From NCBI GenBank assembly GCA_020717885.1, contig DYDN01000025.1, positions 1 to 10,225 on the forward strand: a stretch of 10,225 nucleotides of DNA, read 5' to 3'. How positions within the stretch are numbered: position 1 is the stretch's first letter; each line of letters begins with the position of its first letter. The position numbers and the translations under genes were made by a program. This stretch comes from Candidatus Forterrea sp. Lineage in GTDB: Archaea > Iainarchaeota > Iainarchaeia > Iainarchaeales > JAAZKV01. Shown piece after piece: positions 1-7,034 of the stretch. The notes under the pieces are model-generated. The model ran no database searches and was not told the DNA's origin. It worked only from the letters and a program-made list of their open reading frames with translations.

Positions 1-123
1 ACTTGACCTATTCCAAACAATCAAACAAAACCTACAAAACAGTTAGCAAATACCTTTTCGGTTTGCTCGTTCTTTGTAACCACATTTACTACAAGTTTGA
101 CTTGTATATTTGGGAAAAATATA
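1..123 (-). pseudogene. TnpB C-terminal zinc-ribbon relic (IS200/IS605 type)
   Basis: Read on the minus strand from 123 to 1, the frame gives YIFPKYTSQTCSKCGYKERA followed by NRKGIC, an in-frame TAA (45-43), then LFCRFCLIVWNRSS running off the left edge. The PKYTSQTCSKCG block and a second CxxC about 15 residues later are the signature of the C-terminal zinc ribbon of TnpB, the RNA-guided nuclease encoded by IS200/IS605 elements. The frame is also closed upstream by a TAA at 126-124, so the RuvC-like catalytic body that should precede the ribbon is gone. The stop between the two CxxC pairs and the loss of the N-terminal region show a dead fragment. The family call rests on motif recognition from memory. 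The rest of the element, if any, lies left of the window. Confidence 0.72.
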
Positions 124-127
124 TTAT

Positions 128-169
128 TGCCAATTCATCTGACATTTGAAAATGTCAGTTTTTTTGGCA
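128..169 (+). terminator. Two-tier palindrome with T-run; terminator-like on plus strand
   Basis: The inner arms CTGACATT (139-146) and AATGTCAG (151-158) pair perfectly around a TGAA loop and are followed by seven T (159-165). The outer arms TGCCAA (128-133) and TTGGCA (164-169) extend the palindrome to 42 bp. Stem plus T-run is a textbook intrinsic terminator for plus-strand transcription. No plus-strand gene is visible to its left inside the window, so it may serve a gene beyond the edge, or be part of the end of a mobile element. Confidence 0.5.
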
Positions 170-185
170 CGAGGTTATAAACAAC

Positions 186-233
186 ACAAGAAAAGAAAAA
201 TTAGCTCGCTCTCATCCGCACCTTAAAAGGTGC
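186..233 (-). terminator. Probable terminator of the helicase transcript
   Basis: GCACCTT (218-224) and AAGGTGC (227-233) form a 7-bp perfect stem with a two-base centre, 37 bp past the helicase stop codon. On the minus strand it is followed about 16 bases later by a T-rich tract (complement of 187-201). Archaeal termination mainly needs the U-rich tract, so either element could end the transcript. The stem is bracketed by direct repeats CTCGCTC (205-211 and 240-246). Confidence 0.45.
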
Positions 234-270
234 AGATTTCTCGCTCGACTACGTTAAATTACGAGTTCTT

Positions 271-3200
271 TTACTGCCCGTGTAATTGCTCTTGTTTACT
301 ATCTGTCGGCAAGGGCTTCTTTTCTATCGTGGATACGAGTTGTTTTGCAAGAGCTTCAGCAACTTTTTTACCCAAAATAGCTTCAACCTTGTGCAAATTC
401 ATTTTCACTTCACTTGGTCGCTTAATTCCCGCATTAAATAGTTTTCTCGCCCTTACTCTTCCAATGCCTCGGAGTTCAACAAGCAAAAGTAGTTCTTCCT
501 TTACCCCATACCCCACTCTTTTCCCCAAGTTTTGCGCTTTAATGAGATGCCTTTCTTGTCCAAGCACTTTTGATAGTTCAATTGTCGAGTATGCGAGCCA
601 CTCAATTATTCTTGTTTTTCCAAATAGTACTCCTGGGGCGAGCCCATACTCTTTGAAGAGTTCCTGCTCGCGTTTTTCATTTACCCAATACTCAAGCATT
701 AGCGCTGAGAAAAATTTTTCCATTGCTTCTGGAGCAAATAATGCTTTTTCTTGCGCAAACGGAATTTCTTCCAATTTATTTGAAAGTTCTTCCATCATTA
801 TTGCGTGCGTATTTTTGGGGGGCCTTAGCCATGGAACAAATTCTGTGCAATTCGCCCACGCGTACAGATAGGAAAATGGAGTAAAAGTTTTTTTCTCTTG
901 TAACGCCAAAACTAGTTCATGCGCGGAATCCGGATCCAAGAACAAATCAGAAACTCTTTTTCCTAAAATAGTTGCTTTATACTTATCTTCCCTCTTCTCA
1001 ACAAATTTGTATTCTAGTAAATCATTAATTATTTCAAGAACATTGTCAAGCAAATCCCCCATGTTCTGGAGCTGATGTGCATAAAGCGTGCTCTCAAAAA
1101 AACCCTCAATACTTTTTATATCATAAATATACTCCGTGGAAATTAGTCCAAGAATATGTGTTCTTAGTATTGGGATAATTGAAAGTTTTGATTCCACATT
1201 CTCCATAACACCATTAACAAATTTCTCCAGGAGCATTTCTTTTTGCGCTTCGCCACTCGCAACCACAATACTTTTTCCTTCGCTTGAAAACTTCGGCCTC
1301 CCCGCACGTCCCGCGCACTGCTTATACTCGCGAACACTAATTAATTCCATTCCGTATTTTTCAAATCTATAAAGGGTTGGAATAATTACAACATCCGCAG
1401 GGGTGTTCACTCCTGCCGCAAGTGTTGTTGTTGAGCAAAGCACCTTAATGTGCCCTGCGCGAAAATTATCCTCTACTGCTTCGCGCTGAGCGTTCATTAG
1501 TCCCGCATGGTGAAAAGCCGAGCCAAGTTTTATTGTCTCCGCAAGGGACGAACACTGCTCCGTCGGACTCTCAAGTGCATTAAGTACTTTCTCGCTTGCT
1601 TTTGTAAGCGCGGATTTGTTTTTTTCTTCAACAAAGTTCTTTGTCTGCTCAGAGATTTTTTTTGCCATTGCCTCAGCGCGTTTGCGCGCATTCATAAAAA
1701 CGAGTAATTGTTTCCCATTTGCAAGATGCTTATCAATTAATTCCTCTAAGTTCCCCTCTTCCTTTGTATTATCATTAAATTCAGTTTCTTTCTCAAACAA
1801 TACCCCTTCGCGCAGTTTTGTTGGTCGATAATCACTAAGTACGAGTTCCGCATCCAACCACTTTGAGAGTTCTTCCGCATTCGGAATTGTCGCAGAGAGC
1901 CCGAGCACTATTACTTTTGGATTATTTATTCTCATTTGGGTTAGTGCAATTTCTAGCACTGGCCCTCTATCCGAATCAAGTTCGTGCAGCTCATCAACAA
2001 TAATGCAACCAACATCTGCTAGCCACTCAGCTTTGTGGCGAAGAAGGGAAGCACAATTTTTCACTAGTACTCCGTTGCCCAAAAAATAATTTCCTGCCCG
2101 CGTCTGAATATTATAAACTTCTCCAACAGCAGATTTTTTTTTCACGCTTTTCACTTTTAGATACCCTAAAGGCATCCGACATAAAGAAAGAGATTCCCTT
2201 AGCCCATTTTTTTGACAAAACTTTTGCAGCCAAATCAAATTCGTTCTTTGTTTCCGCACAAAGCTATTGTAAATCGCTTGGTGGGTTTTGTCCTTAAATT
2301 TGATGTGCTTAAGATCGCTTTCATTTAAAATTTTTTCCACTGGCGGAGAACAAAGCATGCTTTCGCGAATCATTTTTCTTGAAACTAGAGAATTGATTTT
2401 TTTCGACAAAACTGGCCGTAACCCGCTAAATTCATTCTTAAATTTCTTAAGGTTTTTTCCGCCAACAACATTTAAGCGATAATAGGTTTTAGAATAACCT
2501 TTAACTTTTTGCGGATAAATATAAGTTGTTATGTTAAACAACAATAAGAGCATACTTAACTGATAAGCTAATTTTTTATTCATGGTCGAGTAATCAATTG
2601 ATACAGGATTTGGCCCTCCGTCCCCGTTGAATAACCCTTCAATAAGCCCCTTATTGAATAATCTTGGGGCAAAAAACACAAAATCAGGTAAAACTTTTCC
2701 AGTTCGTTTTTGGATTCCGCATGCTTGAAATATTGCATAAAATGCCGCACTATTAATACAAAAAATGCTCCCGCCACGCGTAATACTAAAAGGCAATTTT
2801 AATTTTTTCAATGCTCTCTTAATATCTTCTTGAACCCATGAATTAAAGGCGGCAATTTTTAGTACAGCCCACCTATTATTTGCAGTATCATAACTACCTT
2901 CTGAAATAAAATAGCCCAGAAGTTTTCCAAGTTCATAAGTTAATTTTATTCTTTTGGCGCAATGATGCTGTGAATCGCTTCGTTGACCAGTAAAAGCAGT
3001 TACTGAAATTTTTTTCAATTTTAATGCGATTTCCAATGGAACTTTTTTTTGCTTTATATAATATTTTGCCATCTGCTTTGCACGTCTTGCTGTTCTAAGT
3101 TCATTAGTTAATGCGGAAGTCAATTCAATAAAATCAATTTCTTTGAAAATAGCGCAAATAGGTTTTTTGTTTTGAATTCCACTAAACAATTTAACCAAAT

Positions 3201-4017
3201 CAATTTCACTAACTTTTGTGGAAAAAGTGTTTGAAAGATTATTAAGTGTTGTGATATATTCCCCCTTACAATTTTTCGCCTCGACTTTCGCCAGTTTTTT
3301 ATCTTTGACACAAAACAAATTATGCCCCGCTGTCGAAGTAATTCGCCTACCTGATTCTAAAACAGTTTCCACGATTTTGTCTGTATTGTTTCTTATACAA
3401 ATTGCGGATTCTATCTTTGAGAATACTGGTTTATTATTTGAAAAAGAAAGCGCTTCAAGAGTTGTTTTTGGAATAAGTATTTCTTGACTATTCTTTTTAA
3501 CAATTACCGAATTTTTCTTTAAATAATTAAAAAAGTCGCCTATTTTGATTATTTTTAATTCATTGCCTACTTTGCAGATTATATATTCGTCATAAGGAAA
3601 GCACTTTTCATAAGTAGTCATTACCACATCAAAGCTTTTCAAATAAGAGGAACTTGAATCAAGATCGCCAGTGGAGATCGCGAATTTTATTTTGTGCGCG
3701 CTTTCTTGCGCCCCATATTTGCGTTTGAAATCATTATAATGCTCACTCGCAAGTGCGCGAAGAGGACAAGTATAAATTACTTTTTTTCTTTCAGAGAGAA
3801 CACTCTCGAGCATAAAGAGTTCTGCCACAATTGTTTTCCCGCTCGCGGTGGGAGCACTCACAACTAAATTTTTTGAAAATCCTTTCTTTATGCACGCCAT
3901 TTGCATTGGATTAAACTTCTCAAACTCATTTGCACGAAGTACGAGTGCAGGAATATCCTGCCCCTTATTTTCAAGCACGCTTTTCACAAGCTCTTTCTTC
4001 CCCACTGCCACTTTCAT
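271..4017 (-). CDS. hel308: Hel308-type Ski2-family DNA helicase, intein-containing precursor
   Basis: ATP-dependent 3'-5' superfamily 2 helicase that in archaea acts at stalled replication forks. Numbered from the ATG at 4017 the precursor has 1248 residues. Motifs in order: Walker A APTASGKT (55-62), STGD (115-118), TTYEK (134-138), then an intein (139-654), DELH Walker B (675-678), SAT (708-710), QCAGRAGRP motif VI (900-908), and a C-terminal helix-hairpin-helix RGIGRVRARKLFNAGI (1183-1198) typical of Hel308. The spliced protein would have 732 residues, a normal Hel308 length. An in-frame TTG at 4041 would add 8 residues. The ATG is preferred because an A/T box (4041-4050) is centred 28 bp upstream of it, matching the leaderless spacing of other genes here, and there is no ribosome binding site at either start. 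It is a single gene; the nucleotidyltransferase gene lies 53-77 bp upstream. The family assignment is firm. Splicing is inferred. Confidence 0.95.
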   Translation of the reverse strand: MKVAVGKKELVKSVLENKGQDIPALVLRANEFEKFNPMQMACIKKGFSKNLVVSAPTASGKTIVAELFMLESVLSERKKVIYTCPLRALASEHYNDFKRKYGAQESAHKIKFAISTGDLDSSSSYLKSFDVVMTTYEKCFPYDEYIICKVGNELKIIKIGDFFNYLKKNSVIVKKNSQEILIPKTTLEALSFSNNKPVFSKIESAICIRNNTDKIVETVLESGRRITSTAGHNLFCVKDKKLAKVEAKNCKGEYITTLNNLSNTFSTKVSEIDLVKLFSGIQNKKPICAIFKEIDFIELTSALTNELRTARRAKQMAKYYIKQKKVPLEIALKLKKISVTAFTGQRSDSQHHCAKRIKLTYELGKLLGYFISEGSYDTANNRWAVLKIAAFNSWVQEDIKRALKKLKLPFSITRGGSIFCINSAAFYAIFQACGIQKRTGKVLPDFVFFAPRLFNKGLIEGLFNGDGGPNPVSIDYSTMNKKLAYQLSMLLLLFNITTYIYPQKVKGYSKTYYRLNVVGGKNLKKFKNEFSGLRPVLSKKINSLVSRKMIRESMLCSPPVEKILNESDLKHIKFKDKTHQAIYNSFVRKQRTNLIWLQKFCQKNGLRESLSLCRMPLGYLKVKSVKKKSAVGEVYNIQTRAGNYFLGNGVLVKNCASLLRHKAEWLADVGCIIVDELHELDSDRGPVLEIALTQMRINNPKVIVLGLSATIPNAEELSKWLDAELVLSDYRPTKLREGVLFEKETEFNDNTKEEGNLEELIDKHLANGKQLLVFMNARKRAEAMAKKISEQTKNFVEEKNKSALTKASEKVLNALESPTEQCSSLAETIKLGSAFHHAGLMNAQREAVEDNFRAGHIKVLCSTTTLAAGVNTPADVVIIPTLYRFEKYGMELISVREYKQCAGRAGRPKFSSEGKSIVVASGEAQKEMLLEKFVNGVMENVESKLSIIPILRTHILGLISTEYIYDIKSIEGFFESTLYAHQLQNMGDLLDNVLEIINDLLEYKFVEKREDKYKATILGKRVSDLFLDPDSAHELVLALQEKKTFTPFSYLYAWANCTEFVPWLRPPKNTHAIMMEELSNKLEEIPFAQEKALFAPEAMEKFFSALMLEYWVNEKREQELFKEYGLAPGVLFGKTRIIEWLAYSTIELSKVLGQERHLIKAQNLGKRVGYGVKEELLLLVELRGIGRVRARKLFNAGIKRPSEVKMNLHKVEAILGKKVAEALAKQLVSTIEKKPLPTDSKQEQLHGQ
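2056..3603 (-). mobile_element. Intein with LAGLIDADG homing endonuclease, inside hel308
   Basis: This in-frame insert of 516 residues (139-654 of the precursor) separates TTYEK from CASLLRHK, which are contiguous in normal Hel308. It starts with Cys (CFPYDEYIICKVGN, block A), has a TxxH block B (T229-H232) and ends NGVLVKN before Cys655, the +1 nucleophile. Two LAGLIDADG-like helices, LLGYFISEG (366-374, acidic E373) and LIEGLFNGDG (458-467, acidic D466), mark a dodecapeptide-type homing endonuclease with both acidic residues kept. The penultimate residue is Lys653 rather than the usual His. Four hand-counted 60-base lines within it have 22-30% G+C, against 40-55% in four lines of the flanking helicase sequence, which suggests separate ancestry. 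Inteins are known in archaeal Ski2-type helicases, for example the Methanocaldococcus jannaschii protein MJ1124. Endonuclease and splicing activity are inferred. Confidence 0.95.
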
Positions 4018-4040
4018 GAAAAAAGTATTCTTTGGAGGCA

Positions 4041-4050
4041 ATTAAAAAGT
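4041..4050 (-). promoter_or_regulatory. Putative TATA box of hel308
   Basis: The minus strand reads ACTTTTTAAT, centred about 28 bp upstream of the ATG at 4017. The spacing fits an archaeal TATA box of a leaderless transcript. It overlaps the alternative TTG start (4041-4039), so both cannot be used. Confidence 0.5.
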
Positions 4051-4094
4051 TAAGTGGGGTGAATTGCCGGAGTTAAAATTAGGGTTTTTCGAGT

Positions 4095-4934
4095 TCACTT
4101 TCTTGCAAGTTTTTTTCTTACTTCAACTTCATCCCCGGGGTTTGTTATTCCAAGCCACTTGTCTTTTGTATGAAGTAGTTTGAGTGTAATTTTTTTGTTC
4201 TTTGCAAGCGCCCCAAGTTCAGTTGGTAAGTAGCACTCCGCTCGCCTATCCCCCTTGTTTTTTTCCTTAAACTCAATTAAGCGTTTCTCAAGGAATTCAA
4301 GTGTCTTTTTTTTTAACCCAAACATATTCATGCTCACAAGAGTTTTTTTTGTCAAATCATTTTCTTGCATATTACTTTCTTTAATGTCAAATATTTCAAG
4401 TATGCCCGAAACATTTTTTTTAGAGTCAAGTAAATACTTTGCTCTATTCACTCCGCCCTGCTCTGAGAGTACATTCCCAAGTTCGTATCCCATTGTTGCG
4501 CATTCAGCTTCATCCGTACTTTTTGAGAGGAATTCATACATTGTTTTGAATGATTTCTCGCCATACAAATCATCACCATTGCACACTACAAACGGGCTTG
4601 TGATTACAACTTTTGCTGAAACTAGTGCATCAACTGTTCCCCATGGACGGTCGCGTTCTTCATGGTTGAGTTCCTGCTTTGCATAAAACACAGGAGTATT
4701 CATATACCTCGCTTTGAATTTGTCCTTAAATGCACTTTCAGTTTTTTCTCCGACAACAAAAATTATTTCATTAAATCCCGCTCTTATTGCTTGCTGCATT
4801 GAGACTTCCATTAAGGTTTCGCCTTTTGGTCCCACTTGCTCAAATTGCTTAATTTTTCCACCAAAGCGAGAAGACATACCCGCGCACATGAAAACAACCG
4901 CAATCTTTTGCTTTGGTTTTGCTTTTTCCACCAT
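4095..4934 (-). CDS. Sugar-1-phosphate nucleotidyltransferase (NDP-sugar pyrophosphorylase family)
   Basis: Predicted cytoplasmic enzyme of 279 residues that would join a sugar 1-phosphate to a nucleoside triphosphate, giving an NDP-sugar for glycan or cell-surface synthesis. The N-terminal nucleotide-binding loop is FMCAGMSSRFGGKIKQ (15-30), followed by VGPKGETLM (34-42) and RPWGTVDAL (96-104). The metal-binding Asp pair is in VCNGDDLYG (117-125), followed by GGVNRA (160-165), VSMNMFG (200-206) and a C-terminal WLGITNPGDE (260-269). This pattern matches the NTP_transferase fold. The usual GxGxR loop reads GMSSR here, with Ser in place of the second Gly, which may be tolerated. Substrate cannot be read from sequence. 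Start is the ATG at 4934, with an A/T box 26 bp upstream and no ribosome binding site. No glycosyltransferase or sugar-modifying gene is adjacent. Confidence 0.9.
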   Translation of the reverse strand: MVEKAKPKQKIAVVFMCAGMSSRFGGKIKQFEQVGPKGETLMEVSMQQAIRAGFNEIIFVVGEKTESAFKDKFKARYMNTPVFYAKQELNHEERDRPWGTVDALVSAKVVITSPFVVCNGDDLYGEKSFKTMYEFLSKSTDEAECATMGYELGNVLSEQGGVNRAKYLLDSKKNVSGILEIFDIKESNMQENDLTKKTLVSMNMFGLKKKTLEFLEKRLIEFKEKNKGDRRAECYLPTELGALAKNKKITLKLLHTKDKWLGITNPGDEVEVRKKLARK

Positions 4935-4956
4935 AGAAAAGTATTGGTTTTAAGGG

Positions 4957-4964
4957 AATATTAA
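4957..4964 (-). promoter_or_regulatory. Putative TATA box of the nucleotidyltransferase gene
   Basis: TTAATATT on the minus strand, centred about 26 bp upstream of the ATG at 4934. It suggests that this gene has its own leaderless promoter rather than being co-transcribed with the solute-binding protein fragment upstream. Confidence 0.45.
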
Positions 4965-4979
4965 GTTAGTGGTGCAAAT

Positions 4980-4986
4980 AAAAAAA
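4980..4986 (-). terminator. T-tract downstream of the solute-binding protein remnant
   Basis: Seven T on the minus strand, 14 bases after the stop codon of the remnant and upstream of the nucleotidyltransferase promoter. U-rich tracts suffice for archaeal termination. No clear stem precedes it. Confidence 0.35.
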
Positions 4987-5000
4987 GCGATAAAATAGTC

Positions 5001-5792
5001 TTACTCGGCTAGAACCGCCATACCGTTCTTAACCACAAATATTTTTTCAACACGTGTAAAAGATTTGTTTTTGTCAAGTGTTATTGTTTCCCCTCCGCTT
5101 ACTGATAAATCCTTTACTGTGTAAATGGCAGTCTTTATCGCTTCTGGAGAAACGTTCTCTGTGCGCGACAAAGCATCTTTTAGAACAAGCATCCCGTCAT
5201 ATGCAAGTGATGTGAAAATAATTGCCGGAGAATCTTGAGAATATTTCTTCCCATAACTTTGCTCTAACTTTTGGAGTAGAGTGTTGTCTTCTGAATAAAG
5301 GTTTGTAAAGTACATTCCTTCCGCAGAATCCCCGGCTGCATTTAGCACATCATCAGTCATCCCGTCTCCGCTTAATATTTGTGCCCCTAAATTTTGTTCC
5401 TGCGCTTGGCGAAGAAACATATCTGCGGTTGGGATAAGCGGCGCATACACCCCATCCGCGCCGGATTCTTTAACTTTTGAAAGTATTGTACGAAAATCCT
5501 TTTCATTCGTCAGAACTTTTTCAACAAAAACTATTTCTCCACCAAGCTCCTCAAACTTTTTTTCAAATGCGGGTCCAATTATCTCCGCCCACTCTATTTG
5601 GTGTTCAACAACTGCAATTTTCCTCAAACCCAGTTTTGTATACCCAAACTCCGCCATTTTTTCACCTGTTTTTTCGGTCGAAAATCCAATACTATTAATA
5701 TATTCGGAACTTCCTTCAATAAATTTTGTATTACCCCAAACAACTAATACCGGAACTTTGTTTTGCTCAAAAATTGGGGCGTGGGTTTTATA
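5001..5792 (-). pseudogene. Solute-binding protein of a branched-chain amino-acid-type ABC transporter, 5'-truncated
   Basis: An ATG-initiated ORF (5657 to 5001) encodes 218 residues that match the C-terminal part of the LivJ/LivK-like periplasmic-binding fold: KIAVVEHQIEWAEIIGPAFE, FEELGGEIVFVEKVLTNEKD, GADGVYAPLIPTADMFLRQA, LSGDGMTDD and AEGMYFTNLYSED. Family-like sequence continues in frame upstream of that ATG for 45 codons (HAPIFEQNKVPVLVVWGNTK ... SEYINSIGF) with no ATG, GTG or TTG, until a TAA at 5795-5793. The lipobox or signal peptide and roughly the first 100-120 residues of a normal protein of about 380 residues are missing. No permease or ATPase gene is nearby. The remaining reading frame is intact, so the break is probably recent. 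The break falls on the TATA box of the divergent TrmB-like gene. A short functional protein from 5657 cannot be excluded but would lack half of the binding cleft and export. Confidence 0.82.
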
Positions 5793-5796
5793 TTAT
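5786..5796 (+). promoter_or_regulatory. TATA box of the TrmB-like gene
   Basis: TTTTATATTAT, centred 28 bp upstream of the GTG at 5819. It is a very good archaeal TATA element at leaderless spacing. It overlaps the in-frame stop that ends the truncated solute-binding protein frame on the other strand. Confidence 0.65.
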
Positions 5797-5818
5797 AGTC
5801 GTCTTAAATCATACTACC

Positions 5819-6604
5819 GTGGATAAGGGTATTTTTAGGCGTCTAGGCTTTACTGAGCACGAGACAGAAATCTATCTTGTTCTTTTGCGGAACAGGGAAC
5901 TTTCTGCTTATGAAATTGCCCAAAAAACCGGTTTCTATAAGCAGGTGTGCTATGATGCACTCAATCGGCTTCTCGAAAAAGGATATGTGAATGCGGTGAG
6001 CGTTGGAAAGAGCAGGGTGTTTAAGGCAACTAATCCTGAAGTAATTTTTGAGGCGCTAAATGATGAGGTTGAGCAACTTAAGTCCGCTCTTCCTGAATTA
6101 ATGAAGGCGCACAAAGATTCCGAGAACAAGCTCTCAGTTGAGGTGTACAAGGGGAAGAAAGTTCTGCAAATTGGGTTTAAGGATGTAATTAATGAATTAA
6201 CAAAAACAGGGGGAGAAAATCTTTGCACATCAGTTGATGAAGCGGCGTTTAGTGTTCTTGATCCAATGGCAATGGAGAAATATACAAATTCCCTCAAAAA
6301 GTATAACCTAAATGAACGCGTCCTAATTAAGAAAGGGGTAAAGGGGCAGTTTGACAGCAAAAGAAGCAAATATCGAACAGTGCCAGAGGAATTTTTTAAT
6401 CCCAACCCAACTCAAATTTATGGCGACAATGTACAAATTTCTTTACTTGGGGCTGTGCCGCATTTAATTATAATTCGAAATAAGGAACTCGCGGATGCAT
6501 CCCGAAAACAATTCAATATGCTTTGGAAGAGCGCGAGCTTCTTGAATAAGGAAACCCCGACGCCAAAAAAGAGTTCAAAAGCGAGAATTATTTCAGCGGA
6601 TTAA
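5819..6604 (+). CDS. TrmB-family transcriptional regulator
   Basis: Predicted DNA-binding regulator of 261 residues. The N-terminal winged helix-turn-helix spans about residues 5-60: FRRLGFTEHETEIYLVLLRN, then LSAYEIAQKTGFYKQVCYDA, then LNRLLEKGYV. This is the characteristic TrmB pattern. It is followed by a helical linker and a C-terminal sensor-like region, SVEVYKGKKVLQIGFKDVI onwards. TrmB proteins typically control sugar uptake and metabolism; the ligand here is unknown. The start is GTG at 5819, because the TATA box is centred 28 bp upstream and homology begins there. A longer frame from an ATG at 5726 would read through the antisense of the transporter remnant and is rejected. The gene ends 17 bp into the convergent vapC. 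Its divergent position beside a transporter remnant suggests it may once have controlled that gene. Confidence 0.9.
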   Translation: MDKGIFRRLGFTEHETEIYLVLLRNRELSAYEIAQKTGFYKQVCYDALNRLLEKGYVNAVSVGKSRVFKATNPEVIFEALNDEVEQLKSALPELMKAHKDSENKLSVEVYKGKKVLQIGFKDVINELTKTGGENLCTSVDEAAFSVLDPMAMEKYTNSLKKYNLNERVLIKKGVKGQFDSKRSKYRTVPEEFFNPNPTQIYGDNVQISLLGAVPHLIIIRNKELADASRKQFNMLWKSASFLNKETPTPKKSSKARIISAD

Positions 6605-7034
6605 TTGCTTTTACCCCGAGCATCGAAAAGTCTTTTGTGTCTTCTGTTAGGATGCAATCAATTCCTTTTCTTTTCATTACTGAAACAATTGAGGCGTCCC
6701 AGAAAAGCGAATGGCTTCCATTGCACAACTCGACCGCCGTTTTTGTATCAGAGAAATCATCTTGGATAATTATGAATTTTGAAGTAAAGGTTTCTATGAA
6801 CTCAAGGATTGTTTCGGCAGAAATAAATTTTTTTGCAATGCAATTGCTGGCAAACTCTCTAATTGATTGTGCTGAAATGAATAGAGTTTGTTCCTTTAGA
6901 CCTTCAAAAATATTAATTGATTTAGTGTGTTTCTCCAAATCTTTTTCATCCGCAAGATATACTAAAATATTACTGTCCACCAGCAATTTCCCGCATTCTT
7001 TGAGCGTATACTTCGTTTCGGTCAAATTTCCCAT
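6588..7034 (-). CDS. vapC: PIN-domain toxin, VapC-like ribonuclease
   Basis: The PIN-fold RNase acid residues are in place, numbered from the ATG at 7034: D20 in KLLVDSNILVYLAD, E60 in SIREFA, D113 in FWDASIV, and E131/D132 in LTEDTKDF. As longest form it has 148 residues, but the 16 residues before LLVDSN look unlike a PIN start and overlap the antitoxin by 65 bp. A TTG at 6986 (132 residues, 17-bp overlap) or a GTG at 6980 is more typical. The partner antitoxin gene overlaps its 5' end, indicating one transcript and probable translational coupling. Family members cleave specific RNAs, often tRNA or rRNA; the target here is unknown. The 3' end overlaps the convergent TrmB-like gene by 17 bp. 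Confidence 0.88.
   Translation of the reverse strand: MGNLTETKYTLKECGKLLVDSNILVYLADEKDLEKHTKSINIFEGLKEQTLFISAQSIREFASNCIAKKFISAETILEFIETFTSKFIIIQDDFSDTKTAVELCNGSHSLFWDASIVSVMKRKGIDCILTEDTKDFSMLGVKAINPLK

Noticed and set aside
3..149. Plus-strand frame open from the left edge and ending in the loop of the 139-158 hairpin
   Set aside because: It is antisense to the recognisable TnpB zinc ribbon and shows no protein family features.
230..871. 213-codon plus-strand open frame antisense to the helicase
   Set aside because: It lies wholly opposite clear helicase coding sequence, has low-complexity Ser/Phe-rich composition typical of antisense frames, and has no promoter or ribosome binding site.
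4255..4686. 143-codon plus-strand frame opposite the nucleotidyltransferase
   Set aside because: Antisense shadow of a gene with a clear family signature; no start signals.
5726..5818. 31-codon N-terminal extension of the TrmB-like gene from an ATG at 5726
   Set aside because: It is the antisense of the solute-binding protein remnant, and the TATA box at 5786-5796 lies inside it, so the GTG at 5819 is the better start.
5950..6405. 151-codon minus-strand frame opposite the TrmB-like gene
   Set aside because: Antisense shadow; the plus-strand frame carries the winged helix motif and the promoter.
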